From: Paraburkholderia sp. BL9I2N2
Lineage (GTDB): Bacteria > Pseudomonadota > Gammaproteobacteria > Burkholderiales > Burkholderiaceae
Assembly: GCF_004339745.1 (NCBI RefSeq)
Contig: NZ_SMGP01000001.1
Coordinates: 2,046,001-2,110,000 of the forward strand
Direction of reading: 5' to 3'
DNA: 64,000 nt
A program made the position numbers and the translations under genes. A model generated the notes under the pieces. The model ran no database searches. It was not told the origin of the DNA and saw only the letters and a program-made list of their open reading frames with translations. Numbering within the stretch: position 1 is the stretch's first letter; every line of letters starts with the position of its first letter. Below are positions 43,182-51,795 of the stretch, in pieces.

Positions 43182-44633
43182 TTACTGGCCGAAGCGCGCG
43201 TAGATATCCGGGCGCTTCTTGCGCAGGATGAGACCGATCACCACGCCGACCAGCGCCACCGTGAACACGATCCAGGGGAAGGATTTGACGATCGGACTAT
43301 CGGAGCCGCTGAGCGCATCGAGGTTGCGCACCAGAATCACGCCGATATACAACAGGCCGAAGCCACCCACCAGCGGTGCGACGAACGAGTGCCATACGCG
43401 TGTGTCCTTGCGCGTCTTGCGGAAGAACGCGATCACCGAAAAACTCGTCACCGCCTGCAACATCACAATGCCGATCGTGCCGAGCGCCGAACTCCAGCTG
43501 AACACGATGTTGAACACGTCGCTGCCCGCCGCGATAAAAAGTCCGAGCAGCACGCACACGGAGAGTGTCTGCAGATAGCTCGCCACATACGGCGAACGAT
43601 ATTTTTCGTGCACGCGATTGAGTGCTTGCGGCAGGATGCCTTCGAGACTCAGCGCATGGATATAACGCACCAGCGTGTTATGAAACGACAGCAGGCTCGC
43701 GAAGATACTGCTGAGCAAAAGGAAACTCATCACCGTCGTCACCGCGCCGCCCAGATATTTGCCGGACTGGATGAACCAGAAATCGCCGGGCTCTTTGGTC
43801 GCGACCGTGACCACATCCGCAAGGCCATACGCGCAGACGATCGTCCACGTGACGAAAGCGAAGAACACGAGAATCAGCATCACGGATACGTACGTGGCGC
43901 GCGGCACCGTCACCTTCGGATCGCGACATTCTTTGCCGTATATCGCGGTCGCTTCGAAACCGATGAACGAGGCAAAGGCGAACATCACCGCAATGCCAAG
44001 GTGACCGCTGAACACATGCTGCGGTGTGAACGGCGCAAGCGTGAGGCCGTCAGGTCCGCCGCCATGCACGACGATCGCAATTGCGAGCACCAGCAGAATG
44101 CCCAGTTCGAGACACATCAGCACGCCGAGCAGGCGGCTATTCAGATCGATGCCGCGGATGCCGGTGAATTGCACCACGGCCACGCAGATCAGCGAATACC
44201 CGTACCAGGGCAACGCGGTATGCAAAAGCGGCGAGAGGATCACCGTGCAGAAGAAGCCAAACAATCCGTACAGCGCGATCTGGATGAACGTGTACGACAT
44301 CAGCGCGACGAGCGCTCCGGCCATGCCCAGCGGCCGCCCGAGTCCGGCGGTGATATACGCGTAAAACGCGCCGGCGCGCACCACATGCCGGCTCATCGAC
44401 GCAAAGCCCACGCTGAAAATCAGCAGCACCGCGCCGGCAATCACGAACGCGCCCGGAATGCCCGCGCCATTGCCCAGACTGATCGCGGGCGGCACCGCGC
44501 CGAGCATGCCGGTCAGCGGCGCGGCCGCCGAAATCACGAGGAACACGATCTGCCATAAGCCCAGCGTATTGCCTTTCAATTCCACGGGGTTCTCCGCGTC
44601 GACCGCTCGGGTCGGAGAATAGGGTTCACTCAT
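43182..44633 (-). CDS. APC-superfamily amino acid/amine permease
   Basis: 483-aa inner-membrane transporter with 12 hydrophobic segments. The N-terminal QIVFLVISAAAPLTGMLG (first helix with the broken core) and FIGFEATAIYGKECRDP near residues 230-245 are APC signatures. The start at 44633 has GAGGCAG 5 bp ahead. It is divergent from the AraC gene's region and has an AraC-type direct repeat at 44772-44799 in its promoter, shared with the amine oxidase, so it probably imports the amine that the oxidase consumes. Confidence 0.9.
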   Translation of the reverse strand: MSEPYSPTRAVDAENPVELKGNTLGLWQIVFLVISAAAPLTGMLGAVPPAISLGNGAGIPGAFVIAGAVLLIFSVGFASMSRHVVRAGAFYAYITAGLGRPLGMAGALVALMSYTFIQIALYGLFGFFCTVILSPLLHTALPWYGYSLICVAVVQFTGIRGIDLNSRLLGVLMCLELGILLVLAIAIVVHGGGPDGLTLAPFTPQHVFSGHLGIAVMFAFASFIGFEATAIYGKECRDPKVTVPRATYVSVMLILVFFAFVTWTIVCAYGLADVVTVATKEPGDFWFIQSGKYLGGAVTTVMSFLLLSSIFASLLSFHNTLVRYIHALSLEGILPQALNRVHEKYRSPYVASYLQTLSVCVLLGLFIAAGSDVFNIVFSWSSALGTIGIVMLQAVTSFSVIAFFRKTRKDTRVWHSFVAPLVGGFGLLYIGVILVRNLDALSGSDSPIVKSFPWIVFTVALVGVVIGLILRKKRPDIYARFGQ

Positions 44634-44771
44634 CGCTGCCTCTTGTGTGTTGGCTAGTCTGGGACTCGCCTGAACCCCGTACTGCTGATCCAGACGCTCA
44701 CTTGACCGATCTCCGATGCTTCGGTGTGTGCGCATGGTAGGTAGCTAAAAAATAAAGCGACTTCGCGAACC

Positions 44772-44799
44772 GCGCCAAATTTTCGATAATTTGCGCCAA
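44772..44799 (-). promoter_or_regulatory. AraC-type direct-repeat site before the permease gene
   Basis: On the minus strand two TTGGCGC repeats occur 21 bp apart (start to start, 28 bp total), with a centre of AAATTATCGAAAAT. It matches the site at 45971-45998 before the amine oxidase in repeats, spacing and most of the centre. A TATTTT -10 candidate follows at about 17 bp. Confidence 0.65.
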
Positions 44800-44914
44800 T
44801 GCGGGGAAGCCCGAGTGCGGTGGTTTGCAGCGAATACTTAGGAACCTGAATTATTCTCGCGCGGCAATGGCAAAACCGCGAGATGCTTTCAGAGTGAAAG
44901 AAAATGCACCGACG

Positions 44915-45919
44915 TCACGCGCTATTCTTTTTCCAGTTGCGTGTGGCGCGCCACAAGACCGTGGCATCGGCATAACCAACGGCGCGTGCAATCGCCGCAT
45001 TGGTAAGCTCTTCTCGCTCGAGCAACCCTTCGACGCTGCGCTGCCGTTCTTCGCGCACGATCTGCCGCACTGATGTGCCCTCCTGCGCGAGGTGCCGTTG
45101 CAACGAGCGATGCGAGAGACCGAGATCCTTCGCGATGTCGGCGACGATCAGCTTTTCGTGCGCGAGCCGCCGCGTCACCAGATCCCGAACCTGCTCGACG
45201 ATGCTGTGCGGCATCGCATCGCGCGCGATCAGATCGGTGGCGTGGCGCTCCATCATGCGCGCCATTTGCGTGTCGGCGCTTTTGAGCGAAGCGTCGAGAT
45301 CCTGGGGCCGCAGAATCAAGCCGTTGAAAGGCTGCTGAAAGCGCACCGGCACGCGAAAGATACGCGCATACGGTTTGAGATCGGCCGGCGCAGCGTGTTC
45401 GAAATGCACTTCTACCGGATTCCACGCGGCGCCGCGCACGAGCCGAACCATGTGGCACATCGTCGAAAGACTGTATTCCGCATCCTGCCGGCGCGGCCAG
45501 ATTTGCGGACTGGCGATCTGGTAGGTCCAGATCGGCCATTCGTCGTCGCGCAGCAATTCGCAGGTGGTGGTGTTCTGCCACGAGGCGAGCGCGAGCGAGA
45601 ACTTGCGCATGGCCGCATTCAAGGTCGGCGACGAAAGAAACACCAGACCCGCCGGCCCCAGCTCCGTCAATTGCAACTCACTGCCAAGGCGCAGGCCGAG
45701 CGCGGCCTCGCCGAGCACCTCGGCGGCGCGCTCGAACGCCGTCACATAGCGCGTGAGCGGCAGAATTTCATAGGGATTCGACAGGAGCTTGCGGCTCATG
45801 CCGAACTCCTCCAGCAGCGCGTCGCATTGCGCGCCCGATGCATCGAGTGCGCGCACAACCGGCCCCATGACCGCGGCGCGGATCATCGGGAAACTGCCGT
45901 TGAGCGTGACTTTTTTCAT
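44915..45919 (-). CDS. AraC-family regulator (Arabinose_bd PF12625-type sensor)
   Basis: 334-aa regulator with an N-terminal sensor domain (about 1-210) and a C-terminal HTH (LIVADIAKDLGLSHRSLQRHLAQEGTSVRQIVRE near 255-288). The sensor resembles the AraC proteins that answer to carnitine, hydroxyproline and other amino compounds. It lies between the permease and the amine oxidase genes, each preceded by an identical-looking direct-repeat site, so it probably activates both. Confidence 0.9.
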   Translation of the reverse strand: MKKVTLNGSFPMIRAAVMGPVVRALDASGAQCDALLEEFGMSRKLLSNPYEILPLTRYVTAFERAAEVLGEAALGLRLGSELQLTELGPAGLVFLSSPTLNAAMRKFSLALASWQNTTTCELLRDDEWPIWTYQIASPQIWPRRQDAEYSLSTMCHMVRLVRGAAWNPVEVHFEHAAPADLKPYARIFRVPVRFQQPFNGLILRPQDLDASLKSADTQMARMMERHATDLIARDAMPHSIVEQVRDLVTRRLAHEKLIVADIAKDLGLSHRSLQRHLAQEGTSVRQIVREERQRSVEGLLEREELTNAAIARAVGYADATVLWRATRNWKKNSA

Positions 45920-45970
45920 GCTGAGCGTCTCCTCTCCAGTCTTCGCTGATGGTGGCTCGTGTCATTCCTC

Positions 45971-45998
45971 TTGGCGCACTTTATCGTTCATTTGGCGC
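45971..45998 (+). promoter_or_regulatory. AraC-type direct-repeat site before the amine oxidase gene
   Basis: TTGGCGC at 45971-45977 and again at 45992-45998, 21 bp apart, centre ACTTTATCGTTCAT. A TATTAT -10 box lies at 46017-46022, 18 bp after the second repeat, so the site overlaps the -35 region as for an activator. Confidence 0.7.
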
Positions 45999-46117
45999 GA
46001 TAGGCAAGCGCGAAAATATTATTGGGTTCCTACGATTTGCCATCGACTCAGCGTTCGCCGCGCCTCATTCGCCTCGCGAGCACGCTGTCCGGTCCAGCAA
46101 CTTCTTACGGGAATCTT

Positions 46118-48103
46118 ATGAACACGAATGCCACGAAAGCCGCTCATGCCCCCGCTCATCCGCTCGACCCACTGAGCGGCGCAGAAATGCAGCTCGCGTG
46201 CGACCTCGTGAAAGCCGCCGAAAAACTCGATTCGCACGCGCGTTTTCCGATGGTCGAATTGCGCGAGCCGCCAAAAGCCGAAGTGGTGGCATTCAAGACC
46301 GGCGAATATTTTTCGCGCACGGCCTTCGTGCTCGCAATCGATCGGTCGAATGGCGCGACGATCGAATTCGAGGTGGACCTGAGAGAAAAGAAAATTGCCG
46401 CGCGCCGTGTCATGCCGTTTGGCGAGGCGCCTTACGGCCAGCCGCCCATCATGATCGACGACTTCATGAACGCGGAACAGATCGTCAAGAGCGATGAAGC
46501 ATGGCGCGTGGCTGTCATGAAGCGCGGCCTCAGCGAAAAAGATCTGGAACGCGTGCAGGTCGATCCGTTCTCGGCGGGCTGTTTCGATCGCGAGAACGAA
46601 AACGGCCGGCGTTTGGTGCGTTGCGTGAGCTACTACCGCGAGACGCTGACCGATAACGGCTACGCACACCCAATTGAAGGCGTGATGGCCGTGGTCGATC
46701 TGCTCGAAAAGAAAGTGATCGAACTGGTGGACGACGGCCGCATCATTCCGATTCCGCGCGCCAAGCATAACTACGACACGCCGAGTCTCGGCGAGCCGCG
46801 CAGCACGCTCAAACCGCTGTCGATCAATCAACCCGACGGCCCGAGCTTTACGATCGAGGGCTGGCATGTGAACTGGCAGAACTGGAACTTCCGTGTCGGC
46901 TTCACGCCGCGCGAAGGGCTGGTGCTGCATCAACTGTCGTGGGACGACGGCAGGAGCACGCGCCCGATCATCTACCGTGCGAGCGTCACGGAAATGTGCG
47001 TGCCCTACTCCGACCCGAGCACCAACCACTACTGGAAAAGCGCGTTCGACGCGGGCGAATACGGTCTCGGCAAACTGGCGAATCAACTCGAACTCGGTTG
47101 CGACTGCCTCGGCACGATCCGCTATTTCGACATTCCGTCCGCAGACGATTTCGGCAACGCATTCGTGATGAAGAACGCGGTCTGCATGCACGAAGAAGAC
47201 TACGGCACGCTCTGGAAGCACTACGAATTCCGCACCGGCGTATTCGAAATGCGCCGCTCGCGACGCCTTGTGATTTCCTTCTTCGCCACCGTCGGCAATT
47301 ACGACTACGGCTTCTACTGGTATCTGTATCAGGACGGCACGATTCAGCTCGAATGCAAGCTGACCGGCATCGTGCAGACCTCGGCGGTGGCTGATGGCGA
47401 CACTTATCCGTGGGGCGGCATGATCACGGAAAACCTCGGTGGCCCGACGCATCAGCACTTCTTCAACGCGCGCTTGCACATGATGGTGGACGGCGAGCGC
47501 AACACGGTGACCGAACACGAATTCGTGCCGCGTCCTATGGGCGAGAACAATCCGTACGGCAATGTGTTCGACACGACCAAACGCGTGTTGAAAACGGAAA
47601 GCGAAGCCGCACGTGTGGCAAGCGGCAGCACGGGTCGCTACTGGAAGGTCAGCAACCCCAACGTGAAGAATGCCGTGGGCGCAAATCCGGGCTACAAGCT
47701 GGTCGTCAACGACTCGCCGCTGATGCTGGCCGACGAGCGTTCGAAGGTGCGTCAGCGCGGCGGCTTTGCCACGCGTCACGTGTGGGTCACGCCGTTCGAT
47801 CCGGCTGAGCGCTATGCGAGCGGTGACTATCCGAATCAGCATTCGGGGGGCGACGGCCTGCCGCGCTATATCGAGGCGAATCGCAACATCGAGAACGAAG
47901 ACGTCGTGCTGTGGCATAGCTTCGGCCACACGCATGTGTGCAAACCCGAGGATTTCCCGGTGATGCCGGTGGAGTACGCCGGTTTCATGCTCAAGCCGAA
48001 CAACTTCTTCTCCGGCAACCCGACCATGGACTTGCCGGCCGAACGTGATCTGAACAGCGTCGAAGACGGCAAGTCCACGGATCATGGCTGCTGCAAGCAC
48101 TGA
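46118..48103 (+). CDS. Primary-amine oxidase (copper/topaquinone amine oxidase)
   Basis: 661-aa oxidase that turns primary amines into aldehydes, ammonia and peroxide. The topaquinone precursor tyrosine is Tyr395 in TVGNYD, the copper histidines are His445 and His447 (THQHF), the third is in the WHSFGHTH segment near 600-606, and the catalytic aspartate is near 311. There is no signal peptide, as in Arthrobacter-type enzymes, unlike periplasmic TynA of E. coli. Likely substrates are phenylethylamine, tyramine or histamine. It is 20 bp overlapped by the next gene and controlled by the upstream AraC-type site. Confidence 0.95.
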   Translation: MNTNATKAAHAPAHPLDPLSGAEMQLACDLVKAAEKLDSHARFPMVELREPPKAEVVAFKTGEYFSRTAFVLAIDRSNGATIEFEVDLREKKIAARRVMPFGEAPYGQPPIMIDDFMNAEQIVKSDEAWRVAVMKRGLSEKDLERVQVDPFSAGCFDRENENGRRLVRCVSYYRETLTDNGYAHPIEGVMAVVDLLEKKVIELVDDGRIIPIPRAKHNYDTPSLGEPRSTLKPLSINQPDGPSFTIEGWHVNWQNWNFRVGFTPREGLVLHQLSWDDGRSTRPIIYRASVTEMCVPYSDPSTNHYWKSAFDAGEYGLGKLANQLELGCDCLGTIRYFDIPSADDFGNAFVMKNAVCMHEEDYGTLWKHYEFRTGVFEMRRSRRLVISFFATVGNYDYGFYWYLYQDGTIQLECKLTGIVQTSAVADGDTYPWGGMITENLGGPTHQHFFNARLHMMVDGERNTVTEHEFVPRPMGENNPYGNVFDTTKRVLKTESEAARVASGSTGRYWKVSNPNVKNAVGANPGYKLVVNDSPLMLADERSKVRQRGGFATRHVWVTPFDPAERYASGDYPNQHSGGDGLPRYIEANRNIENEDVVLWHSFGHTHVCKPEDFPVMPVEYAGFMLKPNNFFSGNPTMDLPAERDLNSVEDGKSTDHGCCKH

Positions 48104-49094
48104 TCCGGTCGTGCGTCGCGCACGGCACGCCGCTCTCGCGTGCACGCTGTGCGCGAGTGCGGCATGCGTGTGCCTCGCGGGCGGCGGCGCTGCGCTGTTG
48201 ACACAGGCCGCTCTCGGTCGCCACGCCACCGCGCTGTGGATGAGCGCGCTGATGCTGGCGGCCATGATGAGCGTGCCATTGCTGATGTCGCGCTCATCGG
48301 GCCGCTACACGATGCTGGCTAGTGCGGCGACGCTGATCGTGACGATCAGCGCAATGAATAGCGTACCGGCGTATCTGAATGGTTCAGCGCATGGCATCGC
48401 CATTGCCTTGCTGATGATCGTGACGGGCTTCCTCGGCATGTTGTTCTACCGTTTGCTCGCCAACGCCGAATCGCGTCACGACGTGGATCGCAGCAGCGCG
48501 CATGACTCCGACTCGGTCAAGGCGGCGACTCCTTCAGGCGCAACGGCTCTGCTCGCGTTGCTTGCGGGACTGTCGAGCGGCAGTCTCGCCCGCTTCCAGT
48601 TCTTTGCGATTTGCGGCTTAAGCGATGCACAGCCGTTCTGGCACATTGCGCTTTCACTTGCCGCGGTCTGCGCGCTGGCAATCATCGCCGAACGCTCGCG
48701 CGGCCATCGCATGCTGATGGGGTTGTACATCGCGCGTGCGGTGCTGATCGGCACGCTCGCGGCAAGCGACAATCCCGCGCTCGCACCGCTTGCGGCAGCG
48801 ATCTTCCTGATTCTTGACTGCCTGACGATTCCCGCACTAGTGAACTTGCGCGGCAACTCGACCAGCGTATTGCGCGCGAGCTGCCCCGGCGTCGCGCATC
48901 ACATCGGCATGGTGCTCGGCGCGGCATTGTCGACCACACCCTACTTTTTCGGCGACGGATTCGTTGTGCTGTACACATTGAGCGCGACGGCGAACGTGAT
49001 CTGTGCCGCGTCGTTAGCAACACACTGGCGTGCAAGGCAACACATCCATCTTCCCCCAGGTCCATACCGCCGTCAGGCGAACCCTTCCGGCTAG
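48084..49094 (+). CDS. MFS-like integral membrane protein, shortened
   Basis: 336-aa very hydrophobic protein with about ten helices. It lacks clear MFS motif A and the usual 12 helices (MFS proteins are about 400-450 aa), so it is a short MFS-like transporter of unknown type. The ATG at 48084 overlaps the end of the amine oxidase gene by 20 bp, and the aldehyde dehydrogenase gene follows 38 bp later, so all three are co-transcribed. It may export or import an amine or aldehyde-derived acid (inference). Confidence 0.75.
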   Translation: MAAASTDPVVRRARHAALACTLCASAACVCLAGGGAALLTQAALGRHATALWMSALMLAAMMSVPLLMSRSSGRYTMLASAATLIVTISAMNSVPAYLNGSAHGIAIALLMIVTGFLGMLFYRLLANAESRHDVDRSSAHDSDSVKAATPSGATALLALLAGLSSGSLARFQFFAICGLSDAQPFWHIALSLAAVCALAIIAERSRGHRMLMGLYIARAVLIGTLAASDNPALAPLAAAIFLILDCLTIPALVNLRGNSTSVLRASCPGVAHHIGMVLGAALSTTPYFFGDGFVVLYTLSATANVICAASLATHWRARQHIHLPPGPYRRQANPSG

Positions 49095-49131
49095 CGCCAC
49101 GGCCACTCAACCCCAACGGAGACGAACCACC

Positions 49132-50610
49132 ATGACCGAACACAAGCTAGCGGCCACGTTGCCGCGCACCATGTTCATCAACGGCGAAAAAACCGGTAGT
49201 GCCGCGGGCAAAACCTTTCCGGTCTTCAACCCGGCCACCGCCGAAGAAATCGCGCAGATCCCCGACGCATCCGAAGCGGATATCGATCACGCGGTCAGAA
49301 CCTCGAAGGCGGCCTTCGAAACCGACGCATGGCGCAGAATGCCGCCGGCCGTTCGCGAGGGCCTGCTGCTCAAACTGGCCGACCTCGTCGAGCGGCACAG
49401 CGACGAACTCGCCACGCTGGAAACGCTGAATCAGGGCAAGCTGATCGGCTTCTCGAAGATGCTGGAAGTGGCGGGCAGCGTCCAGTGGTTGCGTTATATG
49501 GCCGGCTGGGCGACCAAGATCGAAGGCACCACCTTCGATCTGTCGATTCCCTTCCCGCCTGGCACGCGCTACAACGCGTCGACCAAACGCGTGCCGGCCG
49601 GCGTGGTCGCGGCGATCGTCCCGTGGAATTTCCCACTGCTGATGGCAGTGTGGAAGATAGCCCCGGCGCTGGCCTGCGGTTGCACCGTCGTGCTCAAACC
49701 CGCTGAAGAGACTCCGTTGACCGCCATCCGCCTCGCCGAACTCGCGCACGAAGCGGGTTTCCCTGCCGGCGTATTCAACGTGGTCACTGGCCGTGGCGAA
49801 ACCGCCGGTGCGGCGCTCGTGCGGCATCCGCTTGTGAACAAGGTCACGTTCACCGGATCGACCGAGGTCGGGCGCATCATCGGTCGTCAATGCGCGGACG
49901 ATCTGAAGCGAGCGTCGCTCGAATTGGGCGGCAAGAGCCCGGTGATCGTGCTCGACGACTGCGACCCGTGCAAGGCGATCGAAGGCGCGGCCGGCGCGAT
50001 CTTCTTCAACCACGGCCAGGTTTGCACGGCGGGCTCGCGCCTGTATGTCGCGCGCTCGATCTATGACGAAGTCGTGCAAGGCATTGCCGCCGTCGCGGAC
50101 GGCATCACGCTCGGCTCCGGTTTCGACGCGGCGACGCAGATGGGCCCGATGGTCTCCGCACGGCACCGCGACAAGGTGGCCGGCATGATTGTCCAAGGCA
50201 AGGACGAAGGTGGCGAGATCCTCTCGCGCGATGCCCACGTGGACCGCGACGGTTACTTCGTGCGTCCGACGGTGATCGCCAATCGCGCCTGCAAGCCGCT
50301 TTCCGTCGTCAAGGAAGAGGTGTTCGGCCCTGTGCTGGTCGCCATGCCCTATGACGACCTGGACGAAGTGCTCGCTCAGGCAAACGCCTCAGAGTATGGA
50401 CTCGGCGCGAGCGTGTGGACCAACCAGCTCGACAAGGCGCTGCGGCTCGTGGACGGCATCGAGGCCGGAACGGTATGGGTCAACACGCACAATATGGTCG
50501 ACCCGGCCATGCCGTTCGGCGGCTTCAAGGCATCCGGCATCGGCCGTGAACATGGCAAGGCGATCATCGACTCGTATACGGAGAGCAAGTCGATCTGCAT
50601 CGCTTACTAA
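49132..50610 (+). CDS. NAD-dependent aldehyde dehydrogenase (phenylacetaldehyde-dehydrogenase type)
   Basis: 492-aa ALDH. Catalytic cysteine in [10 protein letters not shown] near residue 302 and catalytic glutamate in LELGGKSPV near 268 are intact, with FTGSTEVGR as NAD-binding helix start. It oxidises the aldehyde made by the upstream amine oxidase to a carboxylic acid, the FeaB-like role. Start at 49132 follows an ACGGAGACG site. A hairpin terminator lies downstream. Confidence 0.92.
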   Translation: MTEHKLAATLPRTMFINGEKTGSAAGKTFPVFNPATAEEIAQIPDASEADIDHAVRTSKAAFETDAWRRMPPAVREGLLLKLADLVERHSDELATLETLNQGKLIGFSKMLEVAGSVQWLRYMAGWATKIEGTTFDLSIPFPPGTRYNASTKRVPAGVVAAIVPWNFPLLMAVWKIAPALACGCTVVLKPAEETPLTAIRLAELAHEAGFPAGVFNVVTGRGETAGAALVRHPLVNKVTFTGSTEVGRIIGRQCADDLKRASLELGGKSPVIVLDDCDPCKAIEGAAGAIFFNHGQVCTAGSRLYVARSIYDEVVQGIAAVADGITLGSGFDAATQMGPMVSARHRDKVAGMIVQGKDEGGEILSRDAHVDRDGYFVRPTVIANRACKPLSVVKEEVFGPVLVAMPYDDLDEVLAQANASEYGLGASVWTNQLDKALRLVDGIEAGTVWVNTHNMVDPAMPFGGFKASGIGREHGKAIIDSYTESKSICIAY

Positions 50611-50618
50611 TGATGCGG

Positions 50619-50663
50619 TGCCTGCGCGGCGCATCGCGAGCAAGGCAACGCGCCGCGCAGGCA
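50619..50663 (+). terminator. Long inverted repeat after the aldehyde dehydrogenase gene
   Basis: A perfect 14-bp stem, TGCCTGCGCGGCGC (50619-50632) and its complement at 50650-50663, with a 17-nt loop and no T-tract. It separates the amine operon from the LysR gene. Confidence 0.55.
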
Positions 50664-50730
50664 AACCAGTAAAATACCGGGACATCGCGCTACCGCGCCT
50701 TACCTCCGGTCGACCATCTTGAAACGCAAA

Positions 50731-51666
50731 ATGCCCGCGCTGAATGCGCTGAAAGCCTTCGAAGTCGCCGGCCGCACGGGCAGCTTCACCCGCGCCGCGG
50801 AACTGCTCAACGTCACGCAAAGCGCAGTTAGCCGCCAGGTCCGGCAGCTCGAGGCGCAACTGGGCGAGACGCTCCTGCAGCGTCACCATCACCATCTGGA
50901 ACTGTCGGCTGCCGGCCGCATTCTTCTGCAAGCGCTGCAGCAATCCTTTGACCGCATCGAACTCACGGTTCGCGGCCTGCAAGAAAAAACCCACCGCAAC
51001 CGCCTGCGCATCAATGCGCCGCCCACCTTCACGAGCCGTTGGCTGATGCCGCGCCTCGGCCGCCTGCGTGATGCGCATCCGCAACTCGAACTGAGTCTGT
51101 CGACCCGTGTCGACGATAACCTCGCGGAATCCGGTGTGCTCGACTGCGCGATCCGCTTCGGCAATGGCGAGTGGGAAGGCGTCGACAACCGTCTGTTGAT
51201 GAGCGAGCGGCATATCGCCGTCTGCTCGCCCGCGTTGCTCGCACGTCAGGCGGGCCGCGCCGCGATCGACCTGAATCAGTTCACGCTATTGCACGTGCTG
51301 GCGAGCGCCGATCAGCGCTACCTCACGTGGCAGCATTGGCTGAAGGCGGCGGGGATTGAAAACGTGGATACTCGCGGCGGTTATGAATTCGATCTGCTCG
51401 ATCACGCCATTCGCGCCGCGATCGACGGGCTCGGCGTGACCATCGCCGACCGTCATATGATCGCGCGCGAACTGGCCGAAGGCCAACTCGTGCAGGTGCT
51501 GAATGTGCATGTGGACGGGCATCAGTCGTACTGGTTCGTCACGCGCGCGGAACAGGATGAACTACCGCACGTCGCGTTGTTCCGCGACTGGCTGCAACAG
51601 GAAATCTGGTTGAGCGGACGGGCGCTCGATGCATCGGAGTCGGCGCCGTTGAGCGACGCGGGTTGA
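50731..51666 (+). CDS. LysR-family regulator (GcvA-like)
   Basis: 311-aa LTTR. HTH with the GcvA-type LNALKAFEVAGRTGSFTRAAELLNVTQSAVSRQVRQLE (about 4-42) and effector domain. The ATG at 50731 is used; a TTG at 50719 is possible. It lies in the same direction as the amine operon after a hairpin, so it may control that operon or the oppositely placed GMC operon. Confidence 0.85.
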   Translation: MPALNALKAFEVAGRTGSFTRAAELLNVTQSAVSRQVRQLEAQLGETLLQRHHHHLELSAAGRILLQALQQSFDRIELTVRGLQEKTHRNRLRINAPPTFTSRWLMPRLGRLRDAHPQLELSLSTRVDDNLAESGVLDCAIRFGNGEWEGVDNRLLMSERHIAVCSPALLARQAGRAAIDLNQFTLLHVLASADQRYLTWQHWLKAAGIENVDTRGGYEFDLLDHAIRAAIDGLGVTIADRHMIARELAEGQLVQVLNVHVDGHQSYWFVTRAEQDELPHVALFRDWLQQEIWLSGRALDASESAPLSDAG

Positions 51667-51711
51667 GGCGCTGAGCGGCATCGCGGTGCGCCCTATGCAC
51701 CGCTTCGAACG

Positions 51712-51744
51712 AAAAAAAACGCGCCGATGCGATGCCATCGGCGC
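51712..51744 (-). terminator. Rho-independent terminator for the GMC operon
   Basis: GCGCCGATG (51721-51729) pairs with CATCGGCGC (51736-51744) around 6 nt; on the minus strand an eight-T tract (51719-51712) follows. It faces the minus-strand GMC dehydrogenase gene ending at 51796. Confidence 0.8.
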
Positions 51745-51795
51745 GGTTTCACACTACGTGGCCACTAGCCCAACACCGCCAGGCCAAGCGAGCCA

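Noticed and set aside
43107..44558. A 483-codon plus-strand frame opposite the APC permease
   Set aside because: Histidine/arginine-rich antisense of transmembrane helices, no resemblance to protein.
51712..51744. Hairpin as a plus-strand terminator of the LysR gene
   Set aside because: On the plus strand the T-tract is missing; only the minus-strand reading has hairpin followed by eight T.
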